Positions 44,842 through 54,496 are shown, counted from the first letter of the stretch. The stretch is DNA of 64,000 nt from Acidomonas methanolica (GCF_004346035.1 NZ_SLZN01000006.1:62001-126000), one strand, 5' to 3'. A program made the numbers and translations. Notes: generated from the letters alone by a model not told the origin.

Positions 44842-46896
44842 ATGGCGAGCGCCATCCAGAAAATCGCTCTCAATGCGTCCCGTGATATCCCTTTCAACAA
44901 ACTGGTGCTGTCGCAGTCCAATGTGCGGCGTGTGAAGGCCGGCCTGTCGATCGAGGAACTGGCCCGCGACATCGAACGTCGCGGGCTGCTCCAGAGCCTC
45001 AACGTACGCCCTGTTCTGAACGATGATGGGACGGAGACAGGTTCCTACGAGGTGCCGGCTGGCGGCCGTCGCTTCCGCGCGCTCGAACTGCTGGTCAAGC
45101 AGAAGAAACTGGCCAAGACTGCCCCGGTGCCCTGTGTCGTGCGCGAGGCCGGATCGGCCATTCTCGCCGAGGATGATTCCCTGGCCGAGAACGTGCAGCG
45201 CGTGGCGCTGCATCCGCTGGACCAGTTTCGTGCCTTTCGGGACATGCTGGAGAAGGGCATGTCCGAGGACGAGATCGCCGCCGCGTTCTTCGTCGTGCCC
45301 ACCGTGGTCAAACAGCGCCTGCGCCTGATGACCGTGTCCGACAAACTGCTCGAGATTTACGAGCAGGACGGCATGAAGCTCGATCAGCTCATGGCGTTTT
45401 CCATCAGTGATGACCATGCCCGTCAGGAGCAGGTCTGGGAGATTATCGCCCAGAGCCATAACCGCGAGCCCTATCTGATCCGCCGCATGCTGACGGAAAA
45501 AACCGTGCGCGCATCGGATCGCCGCGTGCGCTTCGTCGGGCTGGATGCCTATCTCGCTGCCGGTGGCCATGTCATGCGTGACCTGTTCGAGGCCGATGAC
45601 GGCGGCTGGCTGCAGGATCCGACCCTCCTCGACCGGCTGGTGATGGACAAATTGGCTGGGGCGGCCGATGACATCCGCGCCGAAGGCTGGAAGTGGGTCG
45701 AGACGGCGCTGTCCTTCCCGTGGGGACACACGCGGGGCTTCGCGAGGATTGAAGGCTCGCCGGTTGTGCTCTCGGAAGAAGAAGCCGCCCGTCTAACCGC
45801 TCTGCACAGCGAGCAGGAAGCCATCGAGGCGGAATACGCACAGGCCGATGAGTTCCCCGACGACGTCGATACCCGGCTGGGGGAGATCGAACAGGCTATT
45901 GAGGCGCTGGAAGAACGCCCTGTGTCCTTCGATCCGGCGGAGGTGGTCCGGGCAGGGGCCTTTATCAGCCTGGATACTGATGCCACGCTGCTGGTCGAAC
46001 GGGGCTTCGTCCGCCCTGAAGATGTGCCGGCGGAGCCCGAGGACGGCCCGGATACACCCGAGGGTGATGATGACGCGGTCGTCCATCACGGCGCGGGTGA
46101 TGACGTCGAAGGAACTGGGACGGAAGGCGCCCCCGGCACCGAGCCCGAAGAGGAAGATGGGCTGAAGCCGCTGCCCGACCGCCTGCTGACAGAGTTGACG
46201 GCCTGGCGCACGCTGGCCCTGCGTGACGCGTTCGCCGGCAATCCGCACATCGCGTTGACCGAACTGCTCCACACGCTGGTGCGCGATCTCTACTGGCAGG
46301 TGTCGGGCGCGGATTGCCTGGAAGCCTATGTCCGGGAAATCCCGCTGCGGGTGCATTCGCCAGACATGCCGGGCAGTGTTCCCGCTCATGAACTTCGCCA
46401 GCGCAACGAGGGCTGGAAGCATGATCTTCCCGATGACGAGGATGCACTCTGGCAGTGGCTCGACGGGTTGGATGATACCAGTCGCCTGGCCCTACTGGCG
46501 CATTGCCTGTCTTTTGGCGTCAACGCGCTGCATGAATCGTCCCATGGTCCGTCTCTGGCACGTAGCGTCAGGGAGCGCCTGGCGCGAGCCGGCCGGCTGG
46601 CGACAGTGCTCCAACTCAATCCGGCCGAAGCGGGATGGCAGCCGACGGTGGAGAACTATCTCGGCCGTGTCACCAAGGCGCGTATCCTCGAAGCCGTACG
46701 CGAAGCACGCGGCGATGAGGCAGCGGCCCGCATTGCGCATCTCAAGAAAATGGACATGGCCAGTGAGGCCGAGCAGTTGCTGGACGGCTCCGGCTGGCTG
46801 CCCGAAGCATTGCGAACTGCTGGTTTGACCGACGGTCATCAGAAACAGGTCGCTGTTATCCCCATCGAAACCGCCACGAATATCGCGGCCGAATGA
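44842..46896 (+). CDS. parB: ParB/RepB/Spo0J-type protein of the Tn4371-like backbone
   Basis: Encodes 684 residues. N-terminal ParB nuclease-like fold at about 15-120 (IPFNKLVLSQSNVRRV, SIEELARDIERRGLLQSL, YEVPAGGRRFRALELL, DSLAENVQRVALHPLDQ) and an HTH (MSEDEIAAAFFVVPTVVKQRLRL), then an acidic linker (near 400-440) and a long C-terminal domain. Large ParB proteins of this kind open the accessory block of Tn4371-like ICEs and plasmids. Distinct from the ParB at 15439-17109. Confidence 0.88.
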   Translation: MASAIQKIALNASRDIPFNKLVLSQSNVRRVKAGLSIEELARDIERRGLLQSLNVRPVLNDDGTETGSYEVPAGGRRFRALELLVKQKKLAKTAPVPCVVREAGSAILAEDDSLAENVQRVALHPLDQFRAFRDMLEKGMSEDEIAAAFFVVPTVVKQRLRLMTVSDKLLEIYEQDGMKLDQLMAFSISDDHARQEQVWEIIAQSHNREPYLIRRMLTEKTVRASDRRVRFVGLDAYLAAGGHVMRDLFEADDGGWLQDPTLLDRLVMDKLAGAADDIRAEGWKWVETALSFPWGHTRGFARIEGSPVVLSEEEAARLTALHSEQEAIEAEYAQADEFPDDVDTRLGEIEQAIEALEERPVSFDPAEVVRAGAFISLDTDATLLVERGFVRPEDVPAEPEDGPDTPEGDDDAVVHHGAGDDVEGTGTEGAPGTEPEEEDGLKPLPDRLLTELTAWRTLALRDAFAGNPHIALTELLHTLVRDLYWQVSGADCLEAYVREIPLRVHSPDMPGSVPAHELRQRNEGWKHDLPDDEDALWQWLDGLDDTSRLALLAHCLSFGVNALHESSHGPSLARSVRERLARAGRLATVLQLNPAEAGWQPTVENYLGRVTKARILEAVREARGDEAAARIAHLKKMDMASEAEQLLDGSGWLPEALRTAGLTDGHQKQVAVIPIETATNIAAE

Positions 46897-46980
46897 CGGG
46901 CGCCTCGTAATTCATGACTCCGAACCTAACCGGCCCTGGCTTCGGTCAGGGCCGTCCTGCTGATCCAGGAGAAACAGGAC

Positions 46981-47478
46981 ATGACCAATCCAGGAAATAC
47001 GCCTGAACGGGCCGATACCTTCACCGCCTTTTCCGAGCATTATGAGGCCTATCGGAAACGGCAACAGGAATTTGGAGCAGTCAATCGCAAAGCACTGTTT
47101 GATTGCCTTGATGCTGCTGGGATCGAAACAGCGGTGGTCACCTTCGATGGTTGCGGAGATAGCGGCCAGATCGAAGATATGGCGGTCACTCCGGAAACCG
47201 ATAATACGGTTCTGGAAAACTGCATGCCTTACATCTCTGTCGACTGGCAATGTGCCACGTCGAAAACTGATGATTGCAGCGTCAAGGATGTCATTGAGAA
47301 CGTCTGCTACGACCTGCTTTCCGAAGCGCACGGTGGTTGGGAAAACAATGATGGTGCGTATGGCGAGTTTACCTTTGACGTCGCGGGACGGTCCATCGCC
47401 CTGGAGTATAACGAGCGTTACACCGCCGTCGAAAACTACGGCCATGAATGGACGGAGGAAGGGCACCATGGCGCATAG
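46981..47478 (+). CDS. DUF6878 family protein
   Basis: Encodes 165 acidic residues with the pattern NRKALFDCLDAAGIETAVVTFDGCGDSGQIEDMAV near the middle and GWENNDGAYGEFTFDVAGRSIALEYNERY near the end, typical of the DUF6878 family found in these backbones. CAGGAG precedes the ATG. Its end overlaps the next gene by 11 nt. Function unknown. Confidence 0.75.
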   Translation: MTNPGNTPERADTFTAFSEHYEAYRKRQQEFGAVNRKALFDCLDAAGIETAVVTFDGCGDSGQIEDMAVTPETDNTVLENCMPYISVDWQCATSKTDDCSVKDVIENVCYDLLSEAHGGWENNDGAYGEFTFDVAGRSIALEYNERYTAVENYGHEWTEEGHHGA

Positions 47479-47827
47479 TTATCATCATGCCCTCTCCGTG
47501 CGGAAATGGGGCGGTACGGTAGAGGATTACCTGCCGTTGCATACATGGTTCGATGAATCGAAACTGATCACGGCGGACTTCCGGCACCGGGCGCTGCGAC
47601 ACCATGCGGAAGGCATCTTCCTTGCCGAAAAACTGTTCGGTGTCACACTCACGCTTTCGACCGGGCGGGCAGTGCCGACCCGGCTGATCGGCGAACAGCA
47701 CGTCCGGGAAGATTTCGGGTTTATCCCGAGCTTTGCGGACTGGGTGAAGGAAATCCGACCCTGTCCATGGATGGGACGCGCCAGGCCTCTCGATGTAGAG
47801 CATGAAACACCGCACAGTATGAGCTGA
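47468..47827 (+). CDS. DUF6915 family protein
   Basis: Encodes 119 residues from the ATG at 47468 (GGAGGAAGG upstream). Pattern: HHALSVRKWGGTVEDYLPLHTWFDESK, FRHRALRHHAEGIFLAEKLFG, RLIGEQHVREDFGFIPSFADWV, matching DUF6915. Coupled to the DUF6878 gene. Followed by a strong terminator at 47842-47875. Function unknown. Confidence 0.75.
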   Translation: MAHSYHHALSVRKWGGTVEDYLPLHTWFDESKLITADFRHRALRHHAEGIFLAEKLFGVTLTLSTGRAVPTRLIGEQHVREDFGFIPSFADWVKEIRPCPWMGRARPLDVEHETPHSMS

Positions 47828-47841
47828 TGCGGGATTTCGAG

Positions 47842-47875
47842 AAAGCGGCTTCCGTTATCCGGAAGCCGCTTTTTT
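47842..47875 (+). terminator. Rho-independent terminator
   Basis: AAAGCGGCTTCC / GGAAGCCGCTTT stem with a 7-nt loop and T run, 15 nt after the DUF6915 stop. Confidence 0.85.
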
Positions 47876-47954
47876 CGTGCCGGTCCGGCCGGGAAGGAGT
47901 GAGAGGGCGGCTTCGCCTCTGATGCCGAATATCCGGCAAGAGAGGAGAGTCCCC

Positions 47955-49139
47955 ATGTCCGCTTCCATTCTGTCTTCCGCCCGCACGGGCTTCCGGATTG
48001 ATCCCTCCCGTGGCGAACGCAGCGCCCGCGTATCGTCCGAATGGTTCTCGCGCCCCGATGACGAACGCTATCTGTCGCTGTCCGACCTGCATGCTGCCAC
48101 GCTGGCGCGGGCAGACCGGGCCACGGCCCGCACGGTGGAAAGCCGCGCCATCCGCGTCGAGGCCTCGCGCGACAGTGTCGAGCGTCTGACCCTGACCGTG
48201 CCAGGACAGCATGAGCCGATCGCGCCGACGCATTGGTCCTTCGGCCAGATGTGCAGCCTGGTCAGCGCGCCGTCCTCCTATCTGCGCGACCTGCCGGCAC
48301 CGCTGGCGGCGATCAATCTCCAGCACGGGCTGCTGTCGCACCGCGCCGAACTGGTGAAAACGCTGGAGACCGAAGACGGACGGGTAGAACTGCGCGCCGT
48401 GACCGGTCCGGATTATGGCCGCATCTGGGATCACGAATTGGTCGGGGCGGTGCGCAAGATCGCGGGTGACGGCACAGGCGATACCAACTGGAAGGTGCCG
48501 GGCGTCATCGACTGGGCCACCATGACCCATAATCCCTACGTCGATATCACCAAGGAAACTACGACGCTGTATGCGTCAGACAGGGACGTGTTCCTGTTCC
48601 TCGTGGATGATACGCATCCCATCGAGGCCGGACGCCTGCCCAATGGCGATCCCGATCTCTATTTCCGGGGTTTCTACGCCTGGAATTCGGAAGTCGGCAG
48701 CAAGAGCCTAGGCATTGCGTCATTCTATCTGCGCGGGGTGTGTCAAAACAGGATGTTGTGGGGCGTGGAAAATTTCGAACAGATCACCATCCGGCATAGT
48801 AAGTTCGCGGCCTCGCGCTTCGTGCATCAGGCGACACCAGCACTACGGAATTTCGCCACTGCCAGCCCGGCCTCGTTCGTCTCCGGCATTCAGGCCTCGC
48901 GTCGGGCGCTGGTCGCGAAAACAGATGAAGACCGCGAAAGTTTCCTGCGTCGTCGCGGGTTCTCGAAACCGGAAACCGCAAAGATCATCGAAACCGTGCT
49001 GCACGAGGAAGGCCGCAAGCCCGAGAGTGTGTTCGATTTCGTGCAGGGGATTACGGCGCTGGCGCGGACAAAGGCCAACCAGGACACGCGGCTGGATCTG
49101 GAAGAGAAGGCCCGCAGGCTGATGGAGCGTGCTTCCTGA
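47955..49139 (+). CDS. DUF932 family protein
   Basis: Encodes 394 residues of the DUF932 phage/plasmid-like family. Typical segments: TARTVESRAIRVEASRDSVERLTLTVPG, HWSFGQMCSLVSAPSSYLRDLPAPLAAINLQHGL, LYASDRDVFLFLVDDTHPIEAG, FYAWNSEVGSKSLGIASFYLRGVCQNRMLWG, followed by a helical C-terminus. GAGGAGAG precedes the ATG. A standard gene of Tn4371-like accessory modules; function unknown. Confidence 0.9.
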   Translation: MSASILSSARTGFRIDPSRGERSARVSSEWFSRPDDERYLSLSDLHAATLARADRATARTVESRAIRVEASRDSVERLTLTVPGQHEPIAPTHWSFGQMCSLVSAPSSYLRDLPAPLAAINLQHGLLSHRAELVKTLETEDGRVELRAVTGPDYGRIWDHELVGAVRKIAGDGTGDTNWKVPGVIDWATMTHNPYVDITKETTTLYASDRDVFLFLVDDTHPIEAGRLPNGDPDLYFRGFYAWNSEVGSKSLGIASFYLRGVCQNRMLWGVENFEQITIRHSKFAASRFVHQATPALRNFATASPASFVSGIQASRRALVAKTDEDRESFLRRRGFSKPETAKIIETVLHEEGRKPESVFDFVQGITALARTKANQDTRLDLEEKARRLMERAS

Positions 49140-49178
49140 AAGCCGCTTTTCTGTCTTTCCGTAAAGACGTTTTTACGA

Positions 49179-49205
49179 GCCCGGCCACTGCGCCGGGCTT
49201 TTTCG
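49179..49205 (+). terminator. Rho-independent terminator
   Basis: AGCCCGGC-CACTGC-GCCGGGCT followed by TTTTT, 39 nt after the DUF932 stop. Confidence 0.88.
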
Positions 49206-49222
49206 TTTCGGGAGTCATTCCG

Positions 49223-49663
49223 ATGGCTGATTTCTTCACGCATTTCTCGTGCGTTCTCGATGTGGGTACGGTGGAAAACGCTGCCAAGGCGCTCGATCTC
49301 TACAATGAATTCATGGACGAACTGGCGGCGGAAGACCCGCCATCTGATGGGTTCCGGCTTTCTGTAGAACCGGAATATGGTGGCACCAAGCTTTGGATGC
49401 GCGATGAGGTGACTGGCGATCCGCATCAGGTCGTGGAATTCGTGCTACGCTGTGCGCGGGCCTTCCGGCTTCGGGGCCGATGGGGATTCCAGTGGGCCAA
49501 TAGCTGTTCACGTCCCCGGATCGGCGCCTTCAGCGGCGGTGCGCATCTGCTTGACCTTGGCAGGCGCAAAACGATTTCATGGATGACCACCGATCGCTGG
49601 CTGGCGATCGCCCTGGACGGAGGCAATCCCGACACAGGAGGGCAGGGCGATGACCTTGCATGA
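49223..49663 (+). CDS. Conserved hypothetical protein
   Basis: Encodes 146 residues: MADFFTHFSCVLDVGTVENAAKALDLYNEF and LWMRDEVTGDPHQVVEFVLRCARAF, a soluble alpha/beta-looking protein common in these backbones. Its stop region overlaps the toprim gene start by 14 nt. I cannot assign a family. It lies between the DUF932 and toprim genes as in related elements. Confidence 0.65.
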   Translation: MADFFTHFSCVLDVGTVENAAKALDLYNEFMDELAAEDPPSDGFRLSVEPEYGGTKLWMRDEVTGDPHQVVEFVLRCARAFRLRGRWGFQWANSCSRPRIGAFSGGAHLLDLGRRKTISWMTTDRWLAIALDGGNPDTGGQGDDLA

Positions 49664-50696
49664 TGCAGGCGATCTCGCCCGTCGTCTGGCGGAGAACGCG
49701 GAGGCGGTGTGCCGGCAGTATCTGTCCGCCGGTCGCCGTCACGGCAATTACTGGCTGGTCGGTGACGTGCGCAATACGCCCGGCCGGTCGCTGTTCGTCC
49801 GGCTCCACGACACCGCCAACGGCAGGGCGGGAAAATGGACGGACGCTCAGTCGGGTGAGCATGGCGACCTGCTCGACGTGATCCGCGAAAGCCTCGGCCT
49901 GGTGGATTTCCGCGACGTGGCCGACGAGGCACGCGCCTTCCTCAGCCTGCCGCATCCTGACCCAGTGCCGCCGTCACAGGACCGACCTGCCCGTGAGCGT
50001 GCTTCCGCCAGTTCTTCCGAAGCGGCACGACGGCTCTGGGCCATGTCCGGGCCGATCATAGGCACATCCGTAGACGCGTATCTCCGTAGACGCGACATTA
50101 CGCTTTTGCACGGAACCGAAGCCCTGCGCTTCCATCCGCGTTGCTTTTACCGCCCGGACGAGGACGGTCTGACCGAGACCTGGCCCGCCATGATCGCCGC
50201 TGTCACCGACCTCGACGGCACTCTGACCGGTGTGCATCGCACCTGGCTGGCGGCGGACGGCCGTGGCAAGGCACCGGTCGACCATCCGCGCCGTGCCTTG
50301 GGCGGGCTGCTCGGTCATGCCGTGCGCTTCGGGGTGGCATCCGACGTGCTCGCCGCCGGGGAAGGCATCGAGACGGTGCTTTCGCTGCGGCAGGTTCTGC
50401 CCGATCTGCCATTGGCCGCCTGCCTGTCTTCGGCACATCTCGCTGCCCTGATCTTTCCGCCGCTGCTACGCCGTCTCTACGTCCTGCGCGACGACGATCC
50501 GGCCGGGGATCAGGCGCTGGCGACGCTGCACGCCCGCGCGGGTGACGCCGGGATCGAACTGATCGGCCTGTCGCCACGGCTGGGCGATTTCAATGATGAT
50601 CTCCGTGCGCTGGGACGCGGCGCGCTGCGGGCGATCCTGCATCCGCAACTCGCGCCAGCGGACGTGGCACGCTTTCTGGAGGCCGCCGATACCTGA
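49650..50696 (+). CDS. Toprim-domain primase-like protein (DUF7146)
   Basis: Encodes 348 residues. N-terminal DUF7146-type domain (YWLVGDVRNTPGRSLFVRLHDTANGRAGKWTDAQSGEHGDLLD) and C-terminal toprim with the Glu motif GEGIETVLSL near 245 and the acidic motif VLRDDDPAGDQAL near 285. Predicted nucleotidyl-transfer/primase-like role in element replication. No zinc finger is visible. Overlaps the preceding gene. Confidence 0.85.
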   Translation: MTLHDAGDLARRLAENAEAVCRQYLSAGRRHGNYWLVGDVRNTPGRSLFVRLHDTANGRAGKWTDAQSGEHGDLLDVIRESLGLVDFRDVADEARAFLSLPHPDPVPPSQDRPARERASASSSEAARRLWAMSGPIIGTSVDAYLRRRDITLLHGTEALRFHPRCFYRPDEDGLTETWPAMIAAVTDLDGTLTGVHRTWLAADGRGKAPVDHPRRALGGLLGHAVRFGVASDVLAAGEGIETVLSLRQVLPDLPLAACLSSAHLAALIFPPLLRRLYVLRDDDPAGDQALATLHARAGDAGIELIGLSPRLGDFNDDLRALGRGALRAILHPQLAPADVARFLEAADT

Positions 50697-51016
50697 GCGG
50701 GCCGGAAAGAGGAGTGGGGGGGCCGTCTTCTGTCGGCGGGCCTGTCCTGCCTCCCGTCCGGCAGGTCCGCGCCCCGGCCTTTCAAGTGGGGAGCGGGCGT
50801 CAGCCGGGCCGGGCCTTCAATGGCGTGAGCCGGCTATTTTCCGTCGCGCCCTGTGGGGGCGCTTTACATCGCGAGGCAAAATAGCCGGCCCCCTGCCATC
50901 CTTCGCTGTGCTGCGGCCGCGCGCCAGCGCGCGGTTCCGGCCCGTCCCTGGTCTGCCGCTGTCCGCCCCCGGAAAGGCCGCGAAGGGCGCAGCCGGAGAC
51001 CTGGGAGGACAGCCTC
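50697..51016. other. Non-coding interval with large palindrome
   Basis: No gene. It contains a 61-nt structure at 50829-50889: perfect 12-bp arms (GCCGGCTATTTT / AAAATAGCCGGC), an inner TCGCG/CGCGA pair and an inner GCGCCC/GGGCGC hairpin. The arrangement recurs at 53798-53849 and 54497-54535. Confidence 0.55.
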
Positions 51017-51946
51017 ATGACCCGCATGACCGACGATTTCGAACCGCCGCACGCCGCTTCATCCACCGCGCATGTGCTGACCGAACTCCAGATGTATGGC
51101 TACCGTCCCTTCGCGGACGAGCCGGACCCCAGGCCGCTACCCGAAGCGCAGCGCATCGGGGGTGCTGTGGCCGACATCTTCGACGCCATCGCTGCGACGC
51201 TGACCGACACACGGCTGGAAGCCGATCTCGAAGCATTGCTCTGGTCCACCGTGAACATCTTCCACCGCATGGTCGGCCAGGTTGAGCGTGAGCTTGACCG
51301 CAACGAGCAGGCGCAGAAACGGAGCCAGCAGGAACAGGATGGCAGCGAGATCCGCTCGGTGGAACTGGAGCGGCTGATCGCCGAAGGGCTGACCCTGATC
51401 GAGCGCCGCAACGCCTACGAGATCTTCCGCGACGAGGCGCAGGAGCAGTTCGAGCGCCTGACCCTGAGCGCGTGGCGTCCGAAGGCCGGCTCGCTGGTGT
51501 CACGTCGCACCATGACGGCCTCCATGATCGACAGCCGCGATTTCCTCAACGCCCGACGCCGCGCCGAGGGCGAGTTGCTGGTCCCGCCCGGCCCCAAGGT
51601 GGTCGTGACCGGGGGCCTGGACTTCGACGACCATATCCTGATCTGGGACCGGCTGGATAAGGTGCGGGCCAAGCATCCCGACATGGTGCTGCTCCACGGT
51701 GGCTCGCCCAAAGGTGCTGAGTTCATTGCCTCACGTTGGGCCGATCACCGCGATATCGTGCAGATCGCCTTCAAGCCGGACTGGACCAGGCATGCCAAGG
51801 CGGCGCCCTTCCGTCGTAACGATGCGCTGCTCGACACTATGCCGATCGGCGTCATCGTCTTCCCCGGTTCAGGCATCCAGGAAAATCTGGCCGACAAGGC
51901 AAAGCGGCTCGGTATCCCGGTCCTGCGGTTCGGAGGCGGCGCGTGA
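51017..51946 (+). CDS. DUF2493 (SLOG-like) protein
   Basis: Encodes 309 residues. The N-terminal half is helical and Glu/Gln-rich (RNEQAQKRSQQEQDGSEI). The C-terminal half is the DUF2493 Rossmann-like fold (KVVVTGGLDFDDHILIWDRLDKVRAKHPDMVLLHGGSPKGAEFIASRWAD), related to SLOG nucleotide-binding proteins. Standard member of the Tn4371-like accessory block. Function unknown; SLOG relatives sense or produce nucleotide-derived ligands. Confidence 0.85.
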   Translation: MTRMTDDFEPPHAASSTAHVLTELQMYGYRPFADEPDPRPLPEAQRIGGAVADIFDAIAATLTDTRLEADLEALLWSTVNIFHRMVGQVERELDRNEQAQKRSQQEQDGSEIRSVELERLIAEGLTLIERRNAYEIFRDEAQEQFERLTLSAWRPKAGSLVSRRTMTASMIDSRDFLNARRRAEGELLVPPGPKVVVTGGLDFDDHILIWDRLDKVRAKHPDMVLLHGGSPKGAEFIASRWADHRDIVQIAFKPDWTRHAKAAPFRRNDALLDTMPIGVIVFPGSGIQENLADKAKRLGIPVLRFGGGA

Positions 51947-51976
51947 GCGCTCTCTCCTTCCCCGCAAGCCAGCGTC

Positions 51977-52306
51977 TCAGGCAAGAACCTCAAGACCGTG
52001 CTTCTGAATGACGCTCAACAGCTTGAGCGCCATCCCGCTCGGCCGTTTGGCGCCGCTCTCCCACTTCTCGACCGTGCTTTCGCTCGTGTTCAGATACCGC
52101 GCGAAGACCGGCTGGCTGACATTGTTCGCCTCGCGGAGACGCTTGATCTCGATCGGCTCGATCGCAGGGGGCACCACCAGATGGCGCGTGTCAAAATCAC
52201 GCATCGTCGCCTTGTCGAGCGCGCCGACCTTGTGCAGCATTACCGCCCCGGAATGAATGGCCTCGGAAATGTCGCTCCGGAAGCTATTTTTTCTCTTCAT
52301 CGCCAT
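51977..52306 (-). CDS. XRE-family antitoxin (HigA/NadS-like)
   Basis: Encodes 109 residues with an HTH in the C-terminal half (IKRLREANNVSQPVFARYLNTSESTVEKWESGAKRPSGMALKLL), typical of HigA-type antitoxins encoded after their toxin. The gene overlaps the toxin end by 23 nt. It should bind the palindrome at 52682-52696 upstream of the toxin and autoregulate. Opposite strand to the rest of the backbone. Confidence 0.85.
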   Translation of the reverse strand: MAMKRKNSFRSDISEAIHSGAVMLHKVGALDKATMRDFDTRHLVVPPAIEPIEIKRLREANNVSQPVFARYLNTSESTVEKWESGAKRPSGMALKLLSVIQKHGLEVLA

Positions 52307-52670
52307 GGCATATCTCCGTCAGGTCTCGATCCTTCAAAAGCCGTTCGACCTGTTCCCCGGTCAGCACGGCATAGGCTTTGGCGAGGGTCCGGAAGTCTTC
52401 CAGTTCATCGCTATCGATATTGTCCCGGTCCTTCTTCGCGAACAGATAGGCGTAGATCCAGTATCGACCGCCTTTCGCAAGAATAATGCTGCGATGCAGG
52501 TTCTTGTTCAGGCGCTTCTTGAAGACACCACCACCCAGATCGACGGCCTGACCCTTCATGACCTCCCGGATCGCTTTGCAGAGTTCATCGTCTTTGATGC
52601 GAGCTTTCCGGGCCGCCCTGGCGAACCAGGCGGTCTTGAATGCCCGCTGGGATGGCTCGGCATTGGTCAT
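52284..52670 (-). CDS. RelE/HigB-like toxin
   Basis: Encodes 128 residues, type II toxin with RelE-superfamily pattern: FKTAWFARAARKARIKDDELCKAIREVMKGQAVDLGGGVFKKRLNKNLHRSIILAKGGRYWIYAYLFAKKDRDNI. Basic residues in the KKRLN and FAKKDR motifs fit an mRNA interferase. Toxin-first order, overlapping the antitoxin. An addiction module that stabilises the element. Confidence 0.85.
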   Translation of the reverse strand: MTNAEPSQRAFKTAWFARAARKARIKDDELCKAIREVMKGQAVDLGGGVFKKRLNKNLHRSIILAKGGRYWIYAYLFAKKDRDNIDSDELEDFRTLAKAYAVLTGEQVERLLKDRDLTEICHGDEEKK

Positions 52671-52681
52671 GACCTCCTATG

Positions 52682-52696
52682 TAGCACCAGGTGCTA
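52682..52696. promoter_or_regulatory. Operator palindrome of the toxin-antitoxin operon
   Basis: TAGCACC-A-GGTGCTA, a perfect 7-1-7 inverted repeat 12-26 nt upstream of the toxin ATG (52670). Expected target of the XRE antitoxin. Confidence 0.65.
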
Positions 52697-52937
52697 TGGA
52701 TCGCAAGGTTCTTCGCAACGCCACCGGATCACGGGGGAAGGCAATAACGCTCGACCTGATTGACCGCAACGTCCGCATACCAGCGATAGATTTCGATGAT
52801 ATCGTCACCGGCGGGACGTAAGCCGCGCGGATTTTCGTTCCGGTCACCGTATCATCTGCGCTATAATGCGGGTTGCGCCGTGGTGGTGGTGGCAGGCGCG
52901 ACCGTCCGACATTGTCGGTTGCACGGAGACCGCCGCC

Positions 52938-53378
52938 ATGTTCATCCTTGCTCCCTTCCTGCTCGTCGCCGGCATTGGCTTCCTGTGCTGGTTGTTCTTT
53001 ACCGTGGCAGTCTTCGCCCTGCCCTGCGCCATGGGTCTGATGGCCGGGTTCTGGGCGTATGGTGCGGGTGCTGGTGTTGTCGGCGGGATCATCGTCGGTT
53101 TCGTCGCGGGCGCTGCAACCTTCGTTATTGGCCAAATCGCCTTCGCCTTGGTGCCGTGGATGTGGCTCAAGCTGCTGATCGTCCTGCTCTATACGGTGCC
53201 CGCCATTATCATGGGCTACAGCACGACACATGGGATCGCCCAGATGCTGATGCCGTCTCCGGCGTGGCAGCTCTTTTTCTCCATCATCGGCGCGATCGCG
53301 GTGGGCGTCACCGCTTTCATCCGCTTTACAACCGTGGCCCCACCCGGACCGTCCGGCGGCAATATCGCGCGGGTCTGA
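52938..53378 (+). CDS. Membrane protein
   Basis: Encodes 146 residues from the ATG at 52938. About four hydrophobic helices (FILAPFLLVAGIGFLCWLFFTVAVFALPCAMGLM, AGVVGGIIVGFVAGAATFVIGQIAFAL, LKLLIVLLYTVPAIIMGY, AWQLFFSIIGAIAVGVTAF) and a short polar C-terminus. Conserved in related backbones, not characterised. Confidence 0.7.
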   Translation: MFILAPFLLVAGIGFLCWLFFTVAVFALPCAMGLMAGFWAYGAGAGVVGGIIVGFVAGAATFVIGQIAFALVPWMWLKLLIVLLYTVPAIIMGYSTTHGIAQMLMPSPAWQLFFSIIGAIAVGVTAFIRFTTVAPPGPSGGNIARV

Positions 53379-53974
53379 CACCGCTCTGGCAACCGGCGAG
53401 GCAGGACAGGATCGGGGGCTTTCGCATCTGGCCGCCTCGCTGTCAGGAGGGTATGGCAGGAGCGATCGATGAGGCCCTGATTGCAGCATATTGGCTGAAG
53501 GTGCTCTTTCCCTGGAGCGTGGACGTCCAGCGCTTCCTGTCAGCATCGGCCGGTGGAATCCCGGAAGGCAGGGCGTGTCCGTGCGAAACGCAGTCCCGGA
53601 ACGGGGCGTGTGCAGGGTCGGAAGCAGGGCATGACGATGCCTTCCCCTTCCTGGCCGACACTTGCGTGGGGCGCGGGTGGCCATAGTCTCCGTGATGTGT
53701 GCTCTGTCGGGCCGCGCACGCATGCCGCCTCTCAAGATGGCTGATCTAGCCGAAGGTCGGCTGCGCCTCGATCGGCCATGGCGCAACAGCGGTCCATAAT
53801 TTTCTTCCCCTGACGGCTGCGCCGTCATTCCTCGCGAAACAAGAAAATTCCGTCCCGCCGTCCTCCGCTGCGCTTCGGTCCCTACGGGATGCGCCGCCGC
53901 TCGCCTCCGTCTGTCCGATCGCCATCGAGGCCGCAATGGTGCGGGCTCGGTAACAGAGATCACGGAGCAGTATC
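53379..53974. other. Non-coding interval with palindrome
   Basis: About 600 nt without a gene I can support. It contains a structure at 53798-53849: arms AATTTTCTT / AAGAAAATT around a GACGGC-TGC-GCCGTC hairpin. Its organisation is like 50829-50889. Confidence 0.5.
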
Positions 53975-54301
53975 ATGGCTACCATCGGCACCTTCAAGAA
54001 AGTCGGCAACGGATATAACGGCGAGATCGTCACCCTCTCGCTCCAGACCCCCAACGTCCGCATCGCCCCCGAGACCACGCGCCTGAACGAAAATGCCCCC
54101 AGCCACCGCGTCTTCGTCGGCCGGGTCGAGATCGGAGCGGCCTGGTCCCGGCGCTCCAACGAGGGGCGCGACTATCTGAGCCTCAAGCTCGACGATCCGA
54201 GCTTCAACGCCCCGATCTTCGCCAACCTCTTCGATGACGAGGACGGCGAGGGCTACAGCCTGATCTGGTCCCGCCCCAACGGCCGCCGCAACGGCGACTG
54301 A
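53975..54301 (+). CDS. DUF736 family protein
   Basis: Encodes 108 residues of the DUF736 family (MATIGTFKKVGNGYNGEIVTLSL, RVFVGRVEIGAAWSRRSNEGRDYLSLKLDDPSFNAPIFANLF). CACGGAG precedes the ATG. DUF736 genes accompany rep/par and transfer genes in alphaproteobacterial plasmids. A second, divergent DUF736 is at 60807-61145. Function unknown. Confidence 0.92.
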   Translation: MATIGTFKKVGNGYNGEIVTLSLQTPNVRIAPETTRLNENAPSHRVFVGRVEIGAAWSRRSNEGRDYLSLKLDDPSFNAPIFANLFDDEDGEGYSLIWSRPNGRRNGD

Positions 54302-54496
54302 GGTGCCAGCGATCCCCCGCCCGGCCGGTCCGGGTGGGGCCTTCGCATGACCGATCGCGAACCGGCGGGTGGGCGCACCAGTCGCGCCGCGCCCAATCTG
54401 CCAATGTGTGGGCAAGAAAGGGGAACAGGGCTTCCCTCAGCCTTCCCATTGTACCATGCCCGGCGTGAACCGCCTCAAGGACGCGCGGTCCCCCCA

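Noticed and set aside
44782-45729. 315-codon minus-strand frame opposite parB
   Set aside because: Shadow frame of the ParB N-terminal domain.
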